From Paraburkholderia metrosideri (GTDB taxonomy: Bacteria; Pseudomonadota; Gammaproteobacteria; Burkholderiales; Burkholderiaceae): DNA of 64,000 nt. Where the stretch lies: contig NZ_CAJHCP010000001.1 in assembly GCF_904848625.1 (NCBI RefSeq), positions 62,001 through 126,000 of the forward strand. Direction: 5' to 3'. Below the pieces are notes generated by a model that did not search any database, had not been told where the DNA came from, and worked only from the letters and a program-made list of their open reading frames with translations. Shown piece after piece: positions 37,301 through 46,045 of this stretch (within the stretch, counting starts at the first letter, position 1; the number at the start of each line of letters is the position of its first letter). The translations under genes and the position numbers were made by a program.

Positions 37301-38465
37301 GCAGCGCCGCAATCCGGAGATCGAAACCGGCTGGCTGCCCAGCTATAAATCGGGCGATGCGGGCATCTCGCAGTTTCACGGCTACCAGGTGCCGGTGTAT
37401 GCGCAGATTCCGTACGGCTATGACGGCCATTTTTTCGCGCATGTCGATACCGTGCATCTCGATGCCGGCACGCTCGACCCGGGCACGGCCGGTGCCGGCT
37501 TCGGCAACGCGTCTTCGCGCGCCCAGTTCGGCACGCTCCCTGCCTCCGATGAACCGGTGCAAACGCAGTATCTGCATCAGGCGGTAACGGGTGTCGCGCT
37601 TGGCGCGGGCTATACGTCGGACGCGTGGCGCTTCGACCTCGGCACCACGCCGCTCGGTTTCCCGGTGCACTACCTGGTCGGCGGCGCGCGCTACCAGTTC
37701 GATGCCGGACCCGCGAGCTTTTCGCTTAGCGGATCACGCCGGCCGGAGACCAGCAGCCAGCTTTCCTATGCGGGCATGCATGATCCGGTGACCGGGGCCG
37801 TGTGGGGCGGCGTGCGTCGCGACGGCATCGATCTGCATTCATCGGTCGATGTCGGTGCGACGAATCTGTTCGCCGATTTCGGCGCGGGCATATTGACGGG
37901 CCGCGAGGTCGAGAGCAATCAGGAAGTCACGCTGCGTACTGGCGTGACCGTGCCGGTCTATCAGCGGATCAATACACTGGTGAGCACCGGACTGATCGGC
38001 AACGTCTGGCACTACACGAATAACCAGCGTTTCTATACGTTCGGGCAGGGCGGTTATTACAGCCCGCAACGCTATCTGTCGCTCGGCGTGCCGATCGAAT
38101 GGGCCGGCCGTCACGATGACCTGAACTGGGACCTGACCGCCACCGTCGGCGTGTCGAATTCATACGAGAAGAATGCGCCGTATTTCCCGAACGGCTTGCC
38201 CTCGGTGCTGACGGCTCCGTCTGCCTCCGACAGTGGCGTCAATGCCGGCAGCTCGACGCGCGGCGTCGCGTTTTCGTATGGCCTCGCGGGCATCGTGCAA
38301 TACCGCTTCAGTCCGCATCTGCTGGCGGGCGCGCAATTGAGCATCGACCGTTCGCACGACTACGCGCCGAGTTCCGCGCTGGTTTATCTGCGCTATACGA
38401 TCGACGCCCGCAAGCAGGACAACAGTCTGTCGCCAAGACCTGTGCGTCTTTACTCCAGTTTCTGA
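34329..38465 (+). CDS. bcsC: cellulose export outer-membrane protein BcsC
   Basis: The protein has 1378 residues with a signal peptide (cleavage near VARA), an Ala/Pro linker, many TPR repeats from ~135 to ~1000 forming a periplasmic scaffold, and a C-terminal BcsC-type beta-barrel (~1005-1378) ending in Phe (RLYSSF). It exports the glucan across the outer membrane. The start is a GTG inside the end of bcsZ, so translation is coupled. An exact 18-bp tandem duplication lies in the linker (34571-34606). The length is somewhat above the ~1150 of E. coli. Confidence 0.93.
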   Translation: MSRRRSVSLVVRWVVLVAWLGMTGVARALPAQPDALGAATPHAASPTADVRPAAASHASAMRHATGTSASMDPRHAATVLPNGGAKENGGAKDRASRTVAAPPAPAAQLARSHGIAVPTATLAVPHTEGASQHTAAQQLFATAKMWSTKHRDDLASQSIHKALLIAPNDPALLAEQVRIQLRLGQAQAAQTTLTRLRSLAPGAPLTQQIEDEYRVATDGRQELATIRLLARSGQSAEATRRLLALFPHGAPAGSLGAEYYQIIAGTPDGRTQAIGALHQRVAADPSDVDSALVLANLLNARGDTRAEANRIAWNLATRPDSDQSASLDAWRHVLQSAGADPAYLAALRAYLQLVPDDTEFKERVTAIEAQLEAQRQLERNPDYIAQQRGLQALARNDLSTAEPLLARAAEARSTDAEAVGGLGLVRMREGRRDEARGLFLRAAALAPDNRAKWESLARAAQFWGTLAQGRDAAAAGRQQDAERFARAALAMQPDNADAKLMLADALLAQRNWSAAEPLLRELLSAREPSVSAVRSTRTLYENTGRDAQVEPLLEALQSRFTAADDRQSLAQLRADRLDDQAEKLLAAGQRGPAAQRYEASLRLAPDAPWTRFALARLYRDLGLPQLGRIVMDDGLAVSASPEMRYASALYRNSIDDLSGAQAVLAPIAAQDRTDSMRALDRSLQAQQWLAKARAAFVLDDRAAATQSLDEARALAADDPNLLASIGSLWIDQREPQRGLALLQDWMAAHPQQTDADVRLRYGDLLGSAKRNTELDAWLIRLRDDRTLELTPAQRARLEDQALRSVLRETDDALDRQDYDAARRLLARASPAGKRDKRYAFEVADLERLQGHYAAARAALSPVLAATPTDPEAQLALARVLEQSGERRSALDLVHSVLDGAAPDDVDTRLSAARRLSALRHPDEAQQITTALRVSYPARPDVTVQSGRVAEDLGQYDEAASLYRLSLAQERVAGVSAGPDGTPAQAALADLEQRRNPEIETGWLPSYKSGDAGISQFHGYQVPVYAQIPYGYDGHFFAHVDTVHLDAGTLDPGTAGAGFGNASSRAQFGTLPASDEPVQTQYLHQAVTGVALGAGYTSDAWRFDLGTTPLGFPVHYLVGGARYQFDAGPASFSLSGSRRPETSSQLSYAGMHDPVTGAVWGGVRRDGIDLHSSVDVGATNLFADFGAGILTGREVESNQEVTLRTGVTVPVYQRINTLVSTGLIGNVWHYTNNQRFYTFGQGGYYSPQRYLSLGVPIEWAGRHDDLNWDLTATVGVSNSYEKNAPYFPNGLPSVLTAPSASDSGVNAGSSTRGVAFSYGLAGIVQYRFSPHLLAGAQLSIDRSHDYAPSSALVYLRYTIDARKQDNSLSPRPVRLYSSF
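34571..34606 (+). repeat. exact 18-bp tandem duplication in bcsC
   Basis: Two identical 18-base units (34571-34588, 34589-34606) encode NGGAKE/NGGAKD in the linker before the TPR domain. The frame is preserved. Confidence 0.9.
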
Positions 38466-38497
38466 ACGGCGATAGAACGAGATCAGGGAAGCCACGC

Positions 38498-40609
38498 GTG
38501 AGCACTGTTTCGACTCCACCCAGGCCGGCACCGGCGGCCGGCAACTTCATCCGGCGCTGGTGGCACACGCTGCGCCGCGCGGGCGCGCACGGCGACGCCT
38601 ATGGGCGCGCGCGGCTCGTCGGCCGGCTGGCGGTGGACGCGTTGCCCGACGAATGGTCCGCGCTCGAAGCGGGCAAGCTGTACGCGATTTATGCGGCGCC
38701 GCGCACGCCCGGCGCCGATGTGCTGATCTGGGAAAGCGCCCGCGAAGCACATACGCGCGACGTCACGGTCGTGCTGGCGCGCGAGCGTGTCGAGGTTGAC
38801 CGGCGTCTGCGTGAGCTTGGCTTCAGCGCCAGCGCGCCGGCCTCCGGCTGGCCGCGCAATCTGGGCGTTCTGGCGATGCCGCCGGTCGCCGTCGAGCGCG
38901 ACCGCGACCACGAGCGCAACCGCGAGCGCAACAACGAGCGCAACAACGAGCCGGCGGCCGATCAGCCGGGTAACACATCCGCGGTGTTCGGCAAGGTATT
39001 CGGTGGCTTGCGCGCGCTCAAGCGCTTCGGCTTCCGTACACGTTCGCTGTATTTCATCGAAGGGGCGGAGCGCTGGTTCAACTGGGACGACGCTGCCGCG
39101 CTGGCACGCGAGGGCCGCATGCTGGCGAACTGGTGCGCCGCGCGCAAGATCACGCTGGTGCTCCTGCTCGGCTCGCCGTCGGGCGTCAGCGATAGCGATG
39201 ACGGCCTCGACTGGCTGGACCCGGCGACCTCGACGGACAACGCGCTCGCGCAACAAGGCCGCAACGAATTCCATGCCGCGTGCGCAGGCGTGGCGCGGAT
39301 GCGGCGCACCCACGGCGAGTTGCTGTGGCATGTCGACTTCTGGCGCGCGGACCGTACGCTCGTGACCGGCGAAGTGCGCTCGCTGCGTTTCACCGAGCAC
39401 GGCCGCCTGAGCGTGACATCCGAGCAACCCGGCAACGCGGCGGACGGCGACGGCTTACTCGCACGCGATGAGCAGCGGGTCGTGGTCAGCCGCGCGGCGG
39501 TTCGCGGGCACGAAGCCTGGGTGCCGCCCCACTGGGAAGTCTGCGCGGATCTGGCCGGCGTGCTGGCCGCGTGTGTCGACGCGCAGGCAGCGACCGTCGT
39601 ACTCGACTATGCGGGCGGCGCCCAACTCGACTCGCTGTGCGCGGCAGTGCATGCGCTGCGGCGCCAGGCGGGACGCGCGTTGAAGATCGTGATCGTCGAA
39701 CGCGGGGAAGTGTTGCGGCATCAGTACGAACTGCTGGTCCTGACGCTTGGCGCCAATCTCGTGCTCGGACGCGACCTGCCGTTTTCGCGGATGCAGTCGT
39801 TGCTGCAATCGCTGCAAGGGCAATTGCACACACGTCCGATTGCCACCGACTATCGTGGCGCGCTCAGTGCCGCATTGAGCGATGACGTGCTCGGCTATCT
39901 GCCGCCCGGCGCATTCTGCGAGCGGGTGCGCACCGTGCTCGATCGCAGCGCGATCCTGCAATTGCCGCATGTGCTCGTCAAACTGACCCTGCTGCCGGAA
40001 TGCGCGCATGTCGACGCGTTGCGGCATTGCGTGCCGCGGCGCGCGGGCGATGTGTTCACGGCCGACGCCGCGCATCTGTATGTGTTCCTGTTCGCCTGCC
40101 GGCTCGCCGATGCGGATGCAGCGCTGGCGCGCATCTTCGATGTGCCGGTCGAGCAGATCGCGGACACGCTCGTGCATCTCGCGGAGCAGAGCATCGGTGA
40201 CGAACTGAAAGCGCTGGAGACGGCGAACCGCCGGGCGCGCATCGCCGATTACAGCGATCTGTTCGCGATGCCGGCGGCGGCACATCAGGTCGAAGTGAAA
40301 GCGCCGGCGGTGGACGCTGACGCGACAGTCCCGAACGGGACGGTGCAGGCCAGCGCCGAGCAGCTGGCGCGGGTCGAAGAGGCGCTGGCTCGAGCGCGTG
40401 CCGACGCTGAGGCCGAAGCCAATCTTCATGCTGACGATTCCGGCATCCCCAACGCAGTCGACGCTCACGGCGTCGCTGACAACGCCACGCGCAACGCAGT
40501 ACCCGACCTCACGGCGTCAAAGCAGGTTCTCGCGACGCGCCAACTGACACCCCCATCGCGTTACGCCGAACCGTATGCGATGCCCGTGCGCAAGACGGAG
40601 AGCAGGTAA
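38498..40609 (+). CDS. bcsE: c-di-GMP-binding cellulose regulator BcsE
   Basis: This cytoplasmic protein of 703 residues (GTG start) has the BcsE architecture: a degenerate receiver-like N-terminal part and a C-terminal GGDEF-like GIL domain. The c-di-GMP motif RxGD is present as R515-A-G-D518 in RRAGDVFTADAAHLYVFLF. BcsE recruits c-di-GMP and boosts cellulose synthase, acting with BcsF at the membrane. A charged insert with 12-bp coding repeats (38912-38947, ERNR/ERNN) sits at ~139-150. The C-terminal ~120 residues are Ala-rich and probably flexible. It is 32 bases after bcsC and overlaps bcsF by one base. Confidence 0.9.
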   Translation: MSTVSTPPRPAPAAGNFIRRWWHTLRRAGAHGDAYGRARLVGRLAVDALPDEWSALEAGKLYAIYAAPRTPGADVLIWESAREAHTRDVTVVLARERVEVDRRLRELGFSASAPASGWPRNLGVLAMPPVAVERDRDHERNRERNNERNNEPAADQPGNTSAVFGKVFGGLRALKRFGFRTRSLYFIEGAERWFNWDDAAALAREGRMLANWCAARKITLVLLLGSPSGVSDSDDGLDWLDPATSTDNALAQQGRNEFHAACAGVARMRRTHGELLWHVDFWRADRTLVTGEVRSLRFTEHGRLSVTSEQPGNAADGDGLLARDEQRVVVSRAAVRGHEAWVPPHWEVCADLAGVLAACVDAQAATVVLDYAGGAQLDSLCAAVHALRRQAGRALKIVIVERGEVLRHQYELLVLTLGANLVLGRDLPFSRMQSLLQSLQGQLHTRPIATDYRGALSAALSDDVLGYLPPGAFCERVRTVLDRSAILQLPHVLVKLTLLPECAHVDALRHCVPRRAGDVFTADAAHLYVFLFACRLADADAALARIFDVPVEQIADTLVHLAEQSIGDELKALETANRRARIADYSDLFAMPAAAHQVEVKAPAVDADATVPNGTVQASAEQLARVEEALARARADAEAEANLHADDSGIPNAVDAHGVADNATRNAVPDLTASKQVLATRQLTPPSRYAEPYAMPVRKTESR
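38912..38947 (+). repeat. three 12-bp tandem units in bcsE
   Basis: Units GAGCGCAACCGC, GAGCGCAACAAC and GAGCGCAACAAC encode ERNR-ERNN-ERNN, with a degenerate copy just upstream. Confidence 0.85.
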
Positions 40610-40815
40610 TGGAATTTCTATTGACGTGTTTCGCCGTGGGTATTCTGGTTGCGATTCCGCTGTGGATCGTCTGGCAGCGGCTCGGTTCGCGCCGGGCTCT
40701 GGCGGCGATGCGAGGTTTTGATCCGCGCGACGCAGTGCCGTGCGATATCGAAGCGGTGGCACTCGGCGCCCGTTTGCTGCCCGATGCACCCCACACCGGC
40801 GAGGCCGCGCGATGA
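40609..40815 (+). CDS. bcsF: small membrane protein BcsF
   Basis: The 68-residue protein has one N-terminal membrane helix (MEFLLTCFAVGILVAIPLWI) and a basic cytoplasmic tail. Identity rests on size, topology and position between bcsE and bcsQ, and sequence similarity to E. coli BcsF is weak. BcsF recruits BcsE and is needed with BcsG for phosphoethanolamine cellulose. The start overlaps the bcsE stop by one base, and its end overlaps bcsQ by four. Confidence 0.75.
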   Translation: MEFLLTCFAVGILVAIPLWIVWQRLGSRRALAAMRGFDPRDAVPCDIEAVALGARLLPDAPHTGEAAR

Positions 40816-41600
40816 AGGTGATTGCCATCGTCTCCACGGCGGGCGGTACGGGCCGTACGACGCTCAGCGCCGCGCTTGCGGTGCTGCTCGCGCGGCGTGG
40901 CCGTCAGACGGTCGCGCTCGACCTCGATCCGCAGAACATGCTCGGCGCGCATCTGGGGATCGACGGGTTCGCGCCGCAGGGCATCGCCCACGCGTTGCTC
41001 GACGACACCCATGCGTGGCATGCGCATACGTGGCGCAATGCCGAGGGCGTGCTGTTCGTGCCGTATGGCGCGGTGTCGCTTGCACAAAGCGCGCGTTGCG
41101 ATGCGCGTCTGGCTGCCGAGCCACGGTGGCTCGCGACCGCGCTCGCTCAACTCGATCTGCCACGCGACGGCGTCGTGCTGATCGACACCGCGCGTTATCC
41201 ATCGCAACAGGCGGAGCAGGCGGTGGGTTGCGCCGATCTGGTGTTGTGCGTGACGCCGCCCGAACCGGCTGCATGCGCGACGCTGGTCGTGCGGCTCGCT
41301 GCATTACGCAGCGGCGGGGCGCAATTGCGGATCGTCGTGAACCGGCTGAATCCGGCGCGCGATATGCAACGCGACGTGCTGGCCATGCTCGGCGCCGCGC
41401 TCGGCGATGGGGTGCCGCTCGTCCAGCGCGTGCATCTGGATGGGGCGTTGCCGGAATCGTTCGCACGCGGCACCTGGTTATTCGACGACGCGCCGCATTC
41501 GCAGGCTTCGCACGATCTGCATGGCGTGGCGAACTGGCTCGACACGTGGCTGGCCGACGCGCCGCGCAAGCCCACTCACCGTGATGGTGAGCGGGCATGA
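40812..41600 (+). CDS. bcsQ: ParA/MinD-like cellulose localisation protein BcsQ
   Basis: This 262-residue cytoplasmic SIMIBI-class ATPase homologue helps place or activate the cellulose machinery, with BcsR and BcsE as partners in enterobacteria. The P-loop reads STAGGTGRTTL: the usual deviant-Walker Lys before GG is Ala and the Walker Lys is Arg. E. coli BcsQ also departs at this site, so this is partly a family trait. ALDLDPQN matches the Walker A' Asp region. Both ends overlap neighbours by four bases (ATGA). Confidence 0.88.
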   Translation: MKVIAIVSTAGGTGRTTLSAALAVLLARRGRQTVALDLDPQNMLGAHLGIDGFAPQGIAHALLDDTHAWHAHTWRNAEGVLFVPYGAVSLAQSARCDARLAAEPRWLATALAQLDLPRDGVVLIDTARYPSQQAEQAVGCADLVLCVTPPEPAACATLVVRLAALRSGGAQLRIVVNRLNPARDMQRDVLAMLGAALGDGVPLVQRVHLDGALPESFARGTWLFDDAPHSQASHDLHGVANWLDTWLADAPRKPTHRDGERA

Positions 41601-44443
41601 CGAGGCGAGTCGACGCCGGCCGCGAACCGGACGATGCGCGCGATGGGCGCGAGATGCGCCCGCCCGGCGAGCGGGGCGATGGGCACGGGGCGCACGACGC
41701 GCACGAAACCCACGAAACCCACGAAACCCACGAAGCGCACGAAGCGCACGAAGCGCACGAAGCGCACGAAGCCCACGAAACGCACGAAACGCAGGAAGCG
41801 CACGGAGCACACGAAGCCCACAAAGCCCACAAAGCCCACGAAGCCCACGCGCTGCGCGATTCACCCGCGGCGACCCGTCCGCGCGAAACGCGCGATCCGG
41901 GTGCAATGCGAGCGCCACGCGAAAAGCGCAACACGCTGCGCAAACGCGCGATCGACTGGTTCGCGCGCGGCCTCGGCATGCCCGCCGAGCGCACGCTGCT
42001 CGACTGGTTCGTGCGGCTGTTTTTTCAGCCGCCGGCGCCGGGCAAGACCGACTTCGCAAGTCGCTGGATCCGGACCGCCGTGCTGCATCTGGCGCTGCAA
42101 TGGGGCGTCCTCGAACCCCATCGACTGCGAGCGTGGCTGTGGCGCGCGCTGGTTCGCCCAGCGCGTGCGCCTGAGCACAGCAATGCGGCAAAACTGCGCG
42201 CGTTGCTGGCGTGGGTCGACCGTTGGCTGGTGCCGCTGTGGTTGCGCGGCCAGCGCCTGCGCCGTCGGATCGAAGCGATGCTGCCGACACTGCCCTGGCA
42301 GCGCTGGGGCACACAACTCGAAGCGGGCACGCAGCGCATCGGCCATATCCGCTGGCTGCTGCCGCCGATCGTGCTGGCTGGCGCAGGCTTGTGGGTGATG
42401 ATCGGCACGTCGCCGTTGTCGCCGGACGGGCAGTTCGAATTTTTCGCGGTGCTGATGGCGGTCGCGCTGTTCCTGCGCCGCTTCCCGGGCCGCATGCCGG
42501 TGCTGGTTCTCACGGTGCTCGCGCTGCTCGCGATGGCGCGCTACATATGGTGGCGCGTCACGCAGACGCTCACGTTCCAGACGCCGGGCGAGGCGGTGCT
42601 CGGCTATCTGCTGTTCGGCGCGGAGGCGTACACGTGGATCATTCTGCTGCTCGGCTTCGTGCAGACCGCGTGGCCGCTCAATCGCACAGTTGCCGAATTG
42701 CCCGCCGATACGGACAGCTGGCCGAGCGTCGATATTTATATTCCGACCTATAACGAGCCGCTCTCCGTGGTGCGGCCCACCGTGTTCGCCGCGCAGGGTA
42801 TCGACTGGCCCGTGGACAAATTGCGCGTGTACCTGCTCGACGACGGTCATCGCGAGGAGTTCAGGGCGTTCGCGCGTGACAGCGGCATCGGCTATCTCAC
42901 GCGCGACGACAACCTGCACGCAAAGGCCGGCAACATCAACCGCGCGCTGCAAAAGACCGACGGCGACTACATCGCGATCTTCGATTGCGATCACGTGCCG
43001 ACGCGTTCGTTCCTGCAAACCACCATGGGCACCTTCCTGCGCGACCGTCGTTGCGCGATGGTGCAAACGCCGCATCATTTCTTTTCGCCCGATCCGTTCG
43101 AACGCAATCTCGGCACGTTCCGCCGCGTGCCGAACGAAGGCAATCTGTTTTACGGGCTCGTGCAGTCCGGTAACGATCTGTGGAATGCGTCGTTCTTCTG
43201 CGGATCGTGCGCAGTCATCAAGCGTACGGCGCTCGATGAAGTGGGCGGCGTCGCGGTGGAAACCGTCACCGAAGACGCGCATACGGCGCTCAAATTGCAC
43301 CGGCGCGGCTATACGACGGCCTATCTGCCGACCGTGCAGGCCGCCGGTCTTGCCACCGAAAGTCTCGCGGGCCACATCAAGCAACGGGTGCGCTGGGCGC
43401 GCGGGATGGCGCAGATTTTCCGCATCGACAATCCGTTTCTTGGGCGAGGCCTCGGCTTCTTCCAGCGCCTGTGCTATGGCAACGCGATGCTGCATTTCTT
43501 TTACGGCATACCGCGGCTCGTGTTCCTGACCATGCCGATGGCGTACCTGTTTTTCCAGATGTATTTCATCAACGCATCGGCGACCACCATCGCCGGCTTC
43601 GTGCTGCCGTACATCGTGCTCGCCAACATCGCGAACTCGCGGATGCAGGGTAAATTCCGCCACTCGTTCTGGGCCGAAGTGTATGAGTCGGTGCTCGCGT
43701 GGTACATCGCGCTGCCGACCACGATTGCGTTTTTCAGCCCCAAACACGGCAAATTCAACGTCACCGACAAGGGTGGCCGCATCGACGAAGGCTACTTCGA
43801 CTGGGCTGTGTCAAAGCCGTATCTGGTGCTGTTCGGGCTGAACGCAGGCGCGCTGACCGCGGGGGTCTACCGGCTCGCCTTCGGGCAAAGCGGCGAAACC
43901 GCGACGATCCTGATGAACGTGTTCTGGACGCTCTACAACCTCGTGATGCTCGGCGCGGCCGTGAGCGTGGCGCGCGAAGCGAAGCAGGTGCGCGTGACGC
44001 ACCGAATCGCGATGCGCACGGCCGCGACCCTGCTGCTCGCGGACGGGACGACGCTTGCCTGCGCGACCACCGACTATTCGACCGGTGGCCTCGGTCTCGA
44101 TGTCGACCCGGATCTCGAACTCGCGCTCGGCGACACACTCGGCGTCTGCCTGAGCCGTGGCGACCGGCAATTTCATTTTCCGGTCCACGTGAGCCGCTTT
44201 GTCGGACGCAATCTGGGTGTGCGCTTTGACAACCTCACGCTCGACCAGGAGCGGCAGATGGTGCAATGCACGTTTGGCCGCGCCGATGCATGGCTCGACT
44301 GGGACGAGCAAACCGAAACGGACGCACCGCTGCGTGGCCTGAAAGAAGTCCTGACGATGGGCGTCGAAGGCTATTCGCGACTGATGAGCGGCGTGGTGCG
44401 CGCCGTGCAGTCGCTGCTCGCACTGGACCGTACCCGTTATTAA
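41597..44443 (+). CDS. bcsA: cellulose synthase catalytic subunit BcsA with His-rich N-terminal repeat
   Basis: The protein has 948 residues. A GT-A glycosyltransferase 2 domain sits between membrane helices and carries D415-D416, D463-C-D465, D560 (TEDAH) and QRVRW (596-600). It polymerises UDP-glucose into beta-1,4-glucan and extrudes it. The C-terminal PilZ domain has R799-V-T-H-R803 and D826-Y-S-T-G-G831, the c-di-GMP site. The N-terminal ~120 residues precede the recognisable family region, and residues 30-85 consist of about 18 HEA/HET-like triplets encoded by 9-bp repeats. The ATG at 41597 overlaps the bcsQ stop. An ATG after the repeat (residue ~103) is a possible alternative start. 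The gene is followed by bcsG after 51 bases. Confidence 0.94.
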   Translation: MTRRVDAGREPDDARDGREMRPPGERGDGHGAHDAHETHETHETHEAHEAHEAHEAHEAHETHETQEAHGAHEAHKAHKAHEAHALRDSPAATRPRETRDPGAMRAPREKRNTLRKRAIDWFARGLGMPAERTLLDWFVRLFFQPPAPGKTDFASRWIRTAVLHLALQWGVLEPHRLRAWLWRALVRPARAPEHSNAAKLRALLAWVDRWLVPLWLRGQRLRRRIEAMLPTLPWQRWGTQLEAGTQRIGHIRWLLPPIVLAGAGLWVMIGTSPLSPDGQFEFFAVLMAVALFLRRFPGRMPVLVLTVLALLAMARYIWWRVTQTLTFQTPGEAVLGYLLFGAEAYTWIILLLGFVQTAWPLNRTVAELPADTDSWPSVDIYIPTYNEPLSVVRPTVFAAQGIDWPVDKLRVYLLDDGHREEFRAFARDSGIGYLTRDDNLHAKAGNINRALQKTDGDYIAIFDCDHVPTRSFLQTTMGTFLRDRRCAMVQTPHHFFSPDPFERNLGTFRRVPNEGNLFYGLVQSGNDLWNASFFCGSCAVIKRTALDEVGGVAVETVTEDAHTALKLHRRGYTTAYLPTVQAAGLATESLAGHIKQRVRWARGMAQIFRIDNPFLGRGLGFFQRLCYGNAMLHFFYGIPRLVFLTMPMAYLFFQMYFINASATTIAGFVLPYIVLANIANSRMQGKFRHSFWAEVYESVLAWYIALPTTIAFFSPKHGKFNVTDKGGRIDEGYFDWAVSKPYLVLFGLNAGALTAGVYRLAFGQSGETATILMNVFWTLYNLVMLGAAVSVAREAKQVRVTHRIAMRTAATLLLADGTTLACATTDYSTGGLGLDVDPDLELALGDTLGVCLSRGDRQFHFPVHVSRFVGRNLGVRFDNLTLDQERQMVQCTFGRADAWLDWDEQTETDAPLRGLKEVLTMGVEGYSRLMSGVVRAVQSLLALDRTRY
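41684..41851 (+). repeat. 9-bp tandem repeat array in bcsA (HEA/HET triplets)
   Basis: About 18 units of form CACGAAGCG or CACGAAACC run through residues 30-85 of BcsA. Many neighbours are identical (HET x3, HEA x5), and divergent units (QEA, HGA, HKA) cluster in the second half. Unit loss or gain keeps the frame, so length polymorphism is expected. Confidence 0.95.
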
Positions 44444-44494
44444 TGCCGCCGGAATGCTGACGACACGCGCCCGGCCAATCAGGAAACTCTGTTC

Positions 44495-46045
44495 ATGACT
44501 TTGTGGAACCTGTATTTCATCATCAAGCTGTATCTGTTCACGGGCGGCCATCTGTTGCCGCTGTGGACCGTCAACATCGGCTTCGCGCTGGTGCTCGCGG
44601 CGACGTCGACGCTACGGCATCGCGGGCTGCGCGTGTTGCGCAACGTGATCGGTCTCGCAATCGGCATTCCGTTGATGTACCACGAAGCAAACGTGCCGCC
44701 GTTCTCGCGTCTGACCGAAGAGTTCGGCAATCTCACGACGTTCAGCTTTGGCTACTGGCTCGAACTCGCGCAGCGTTTTGTTCCGCCTATGCTGCTGCTC
44801 GCCGTGCTTGGCGGTGTGCTCGCCTATCTGATCGTGAACCGCTGGCTGCGGGTTGCCACGTTCGTGCTGATCGCGCTGGTCGCCATGCCGCTGTGGCACG
44901 AAGGCAGTGTGGTGCTGGCACAGTTGCGCAGTGCGCCGGTTGTCGCGTCGTCGGGTAATGCGCAGGCTGCCCAGCCGCTCGACCATAATGCCGCGCTGGC
45001 CGCGTTCCGCACGCAGGAATCGCAACGGCAGGTGAGCTTTGGCCACCTCGGCTCCGATCCGAATACGCAGTTCGACGTGATCGTGCTGCACATTTGCTCG
45101 CTGTCGTGGGACGATCTCGACGCCGCGAAGGCGCGCAATCATCCCATGCTGAGCCACTTCGATTATCTGTTCTCGAATTTCAGCACGGCGGCGAGCTACA
45201 GCGGACCGGCTGCGATTCGCGTGCTGCGCGCGAGTTGCGGACAGGAAGCGCATGCGGACCTCTACAAGGACTCGCCGCAAAACTGCCATCTGCTGGCCGA
45301 TCTGGCGCAGGCCGGGTACACGCCGCAGACCATGCTGAATCACGACGGTCACTTCGATAACTTCCTGCAACTGGTGCATGACAACGCGGGCGTGCCGAAC
45401 GTGCCGCTGATTTCGAACACCAGCGTGCCGGTCGCGATGCATGCATTCGACGGCTCACCGATTCGCGACGACTACGCGACGCTCGCCAACTGGTACGCCC
45501 AACGCGCGAGCGTGCCGGGCCCGGTCGCGCTGTACTACAACACGATCAGTCTGCACGACGGCAATCGTCTGCCGAACAACAATCTGTCGAGCATCGACTC
45601 CTATCCGCGGCGCGTGAACCAGATGATGAGCGACTTCGACCGATTTGCGGACCTGATTGCGGCGTCGGGGCGGCGCGCGGTGATCATCTTCGTGCCGGAA
45701 CATGGTGCGGCGTTGCGTGGCGACGCGAATCAGGTGGCGGGCTTGCGTGAGATCCCGACGCCACGCATCGTGCATGGTCCTGCGGGTGTGCGTCTGGTCG
45801 GCTTCCAGGGCAACCACGGGCCGACCACCGTGATCGACACGCCGTCGAGCTTTCTGGCGGTCGCGCAACTGTTGTCGAATCTGGTGTCGAACAGTCCGTT
45901 CAAACCGGGCGTGACGTTGTCGCAATACGCGGTCAATCTGCCGCAGACACAGATGGTCGGCGAAAACGAAGGGACGGTGACGATGACGACGGCGTCCGGT
46001 TATGTCGTGAAGACGCCGGACGGCGTGTGGGTGGACGGAAAATGA
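44495..46045 (+). CDS. bcsG: cellulose phosphoethanolamine transferase BcsG
   Basis: The protein has 516 residues, with membrane helices in the first ~160 residues and a periplasmic alkaline-phosphatase-fold domain from ~190. It transfers phosphoethanolamine from lipid to cellulose. Catalytic-region segments match the E. coli protein closely: HICSLSWDDL, ASYSGPAAIRVLRASCGQ (with the serine nucleophile region and a conserved Cys), FDGSP, and VPEHGAALRGD. AGGAAA precedes the ATG. Its presence predicts modified cellulose. The end overlaps bcsR by four bases. Confidence 0.93.
   Translation: MTLWNLYFIIKLYLFTGGHLLPLWTVNIGFALVLAATSTLRHRGLRVLRNVIGLAIGIPLMYHEANVPPFSRLTEEFGNLTTFSFGYWLELAQRFVPPMLLLAVLGGVLAYLIVNRWLRVATFVLIALVAMPLWHEGSVVLAQLRSAPVVASSGNAQAAQPLDHNAALAAFRTQESQRQVSFGHLGSDPNTQFDVIVLHICSLSWDDLDAAKARNHPMLSHFDYLFSNFSTAASYSGPAAIRVLRASCGQEAHADLYKDSPQNCHLLADLAQAGYTPQTMLNHDGHFDNFLQLVHDNAGVPNVPLISNTSVPVAMHAFDGSPIRDDYATLANWYAQRASVPGPVALYYNTISLHDGNRLPNNNLSSIDSYPRRVNQMMSDFDRFADLIAASGRRAVIIFVPEHGAALRGDANQVAGLREIPTPRIVHGPAGVRLVGFQGNHGPTTVIDTPSSFLAVAQLLSNLVSNSPFKPGVTLSQYAVNLPQTQMVGENEGTVTMTTASGYVVKTPDGVWVDGK

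Noticed and set aside
41684..41851. CRISPR-like array in bcsA
   Set aside because: Units are only 9 bp, contiguous without spacers and in frame within a coding sequence.
41861..43747. 628-codon reverse frame opposite bcsA
   Set aside because: It is antisense to the glycosyltransferase motifs and low in information.
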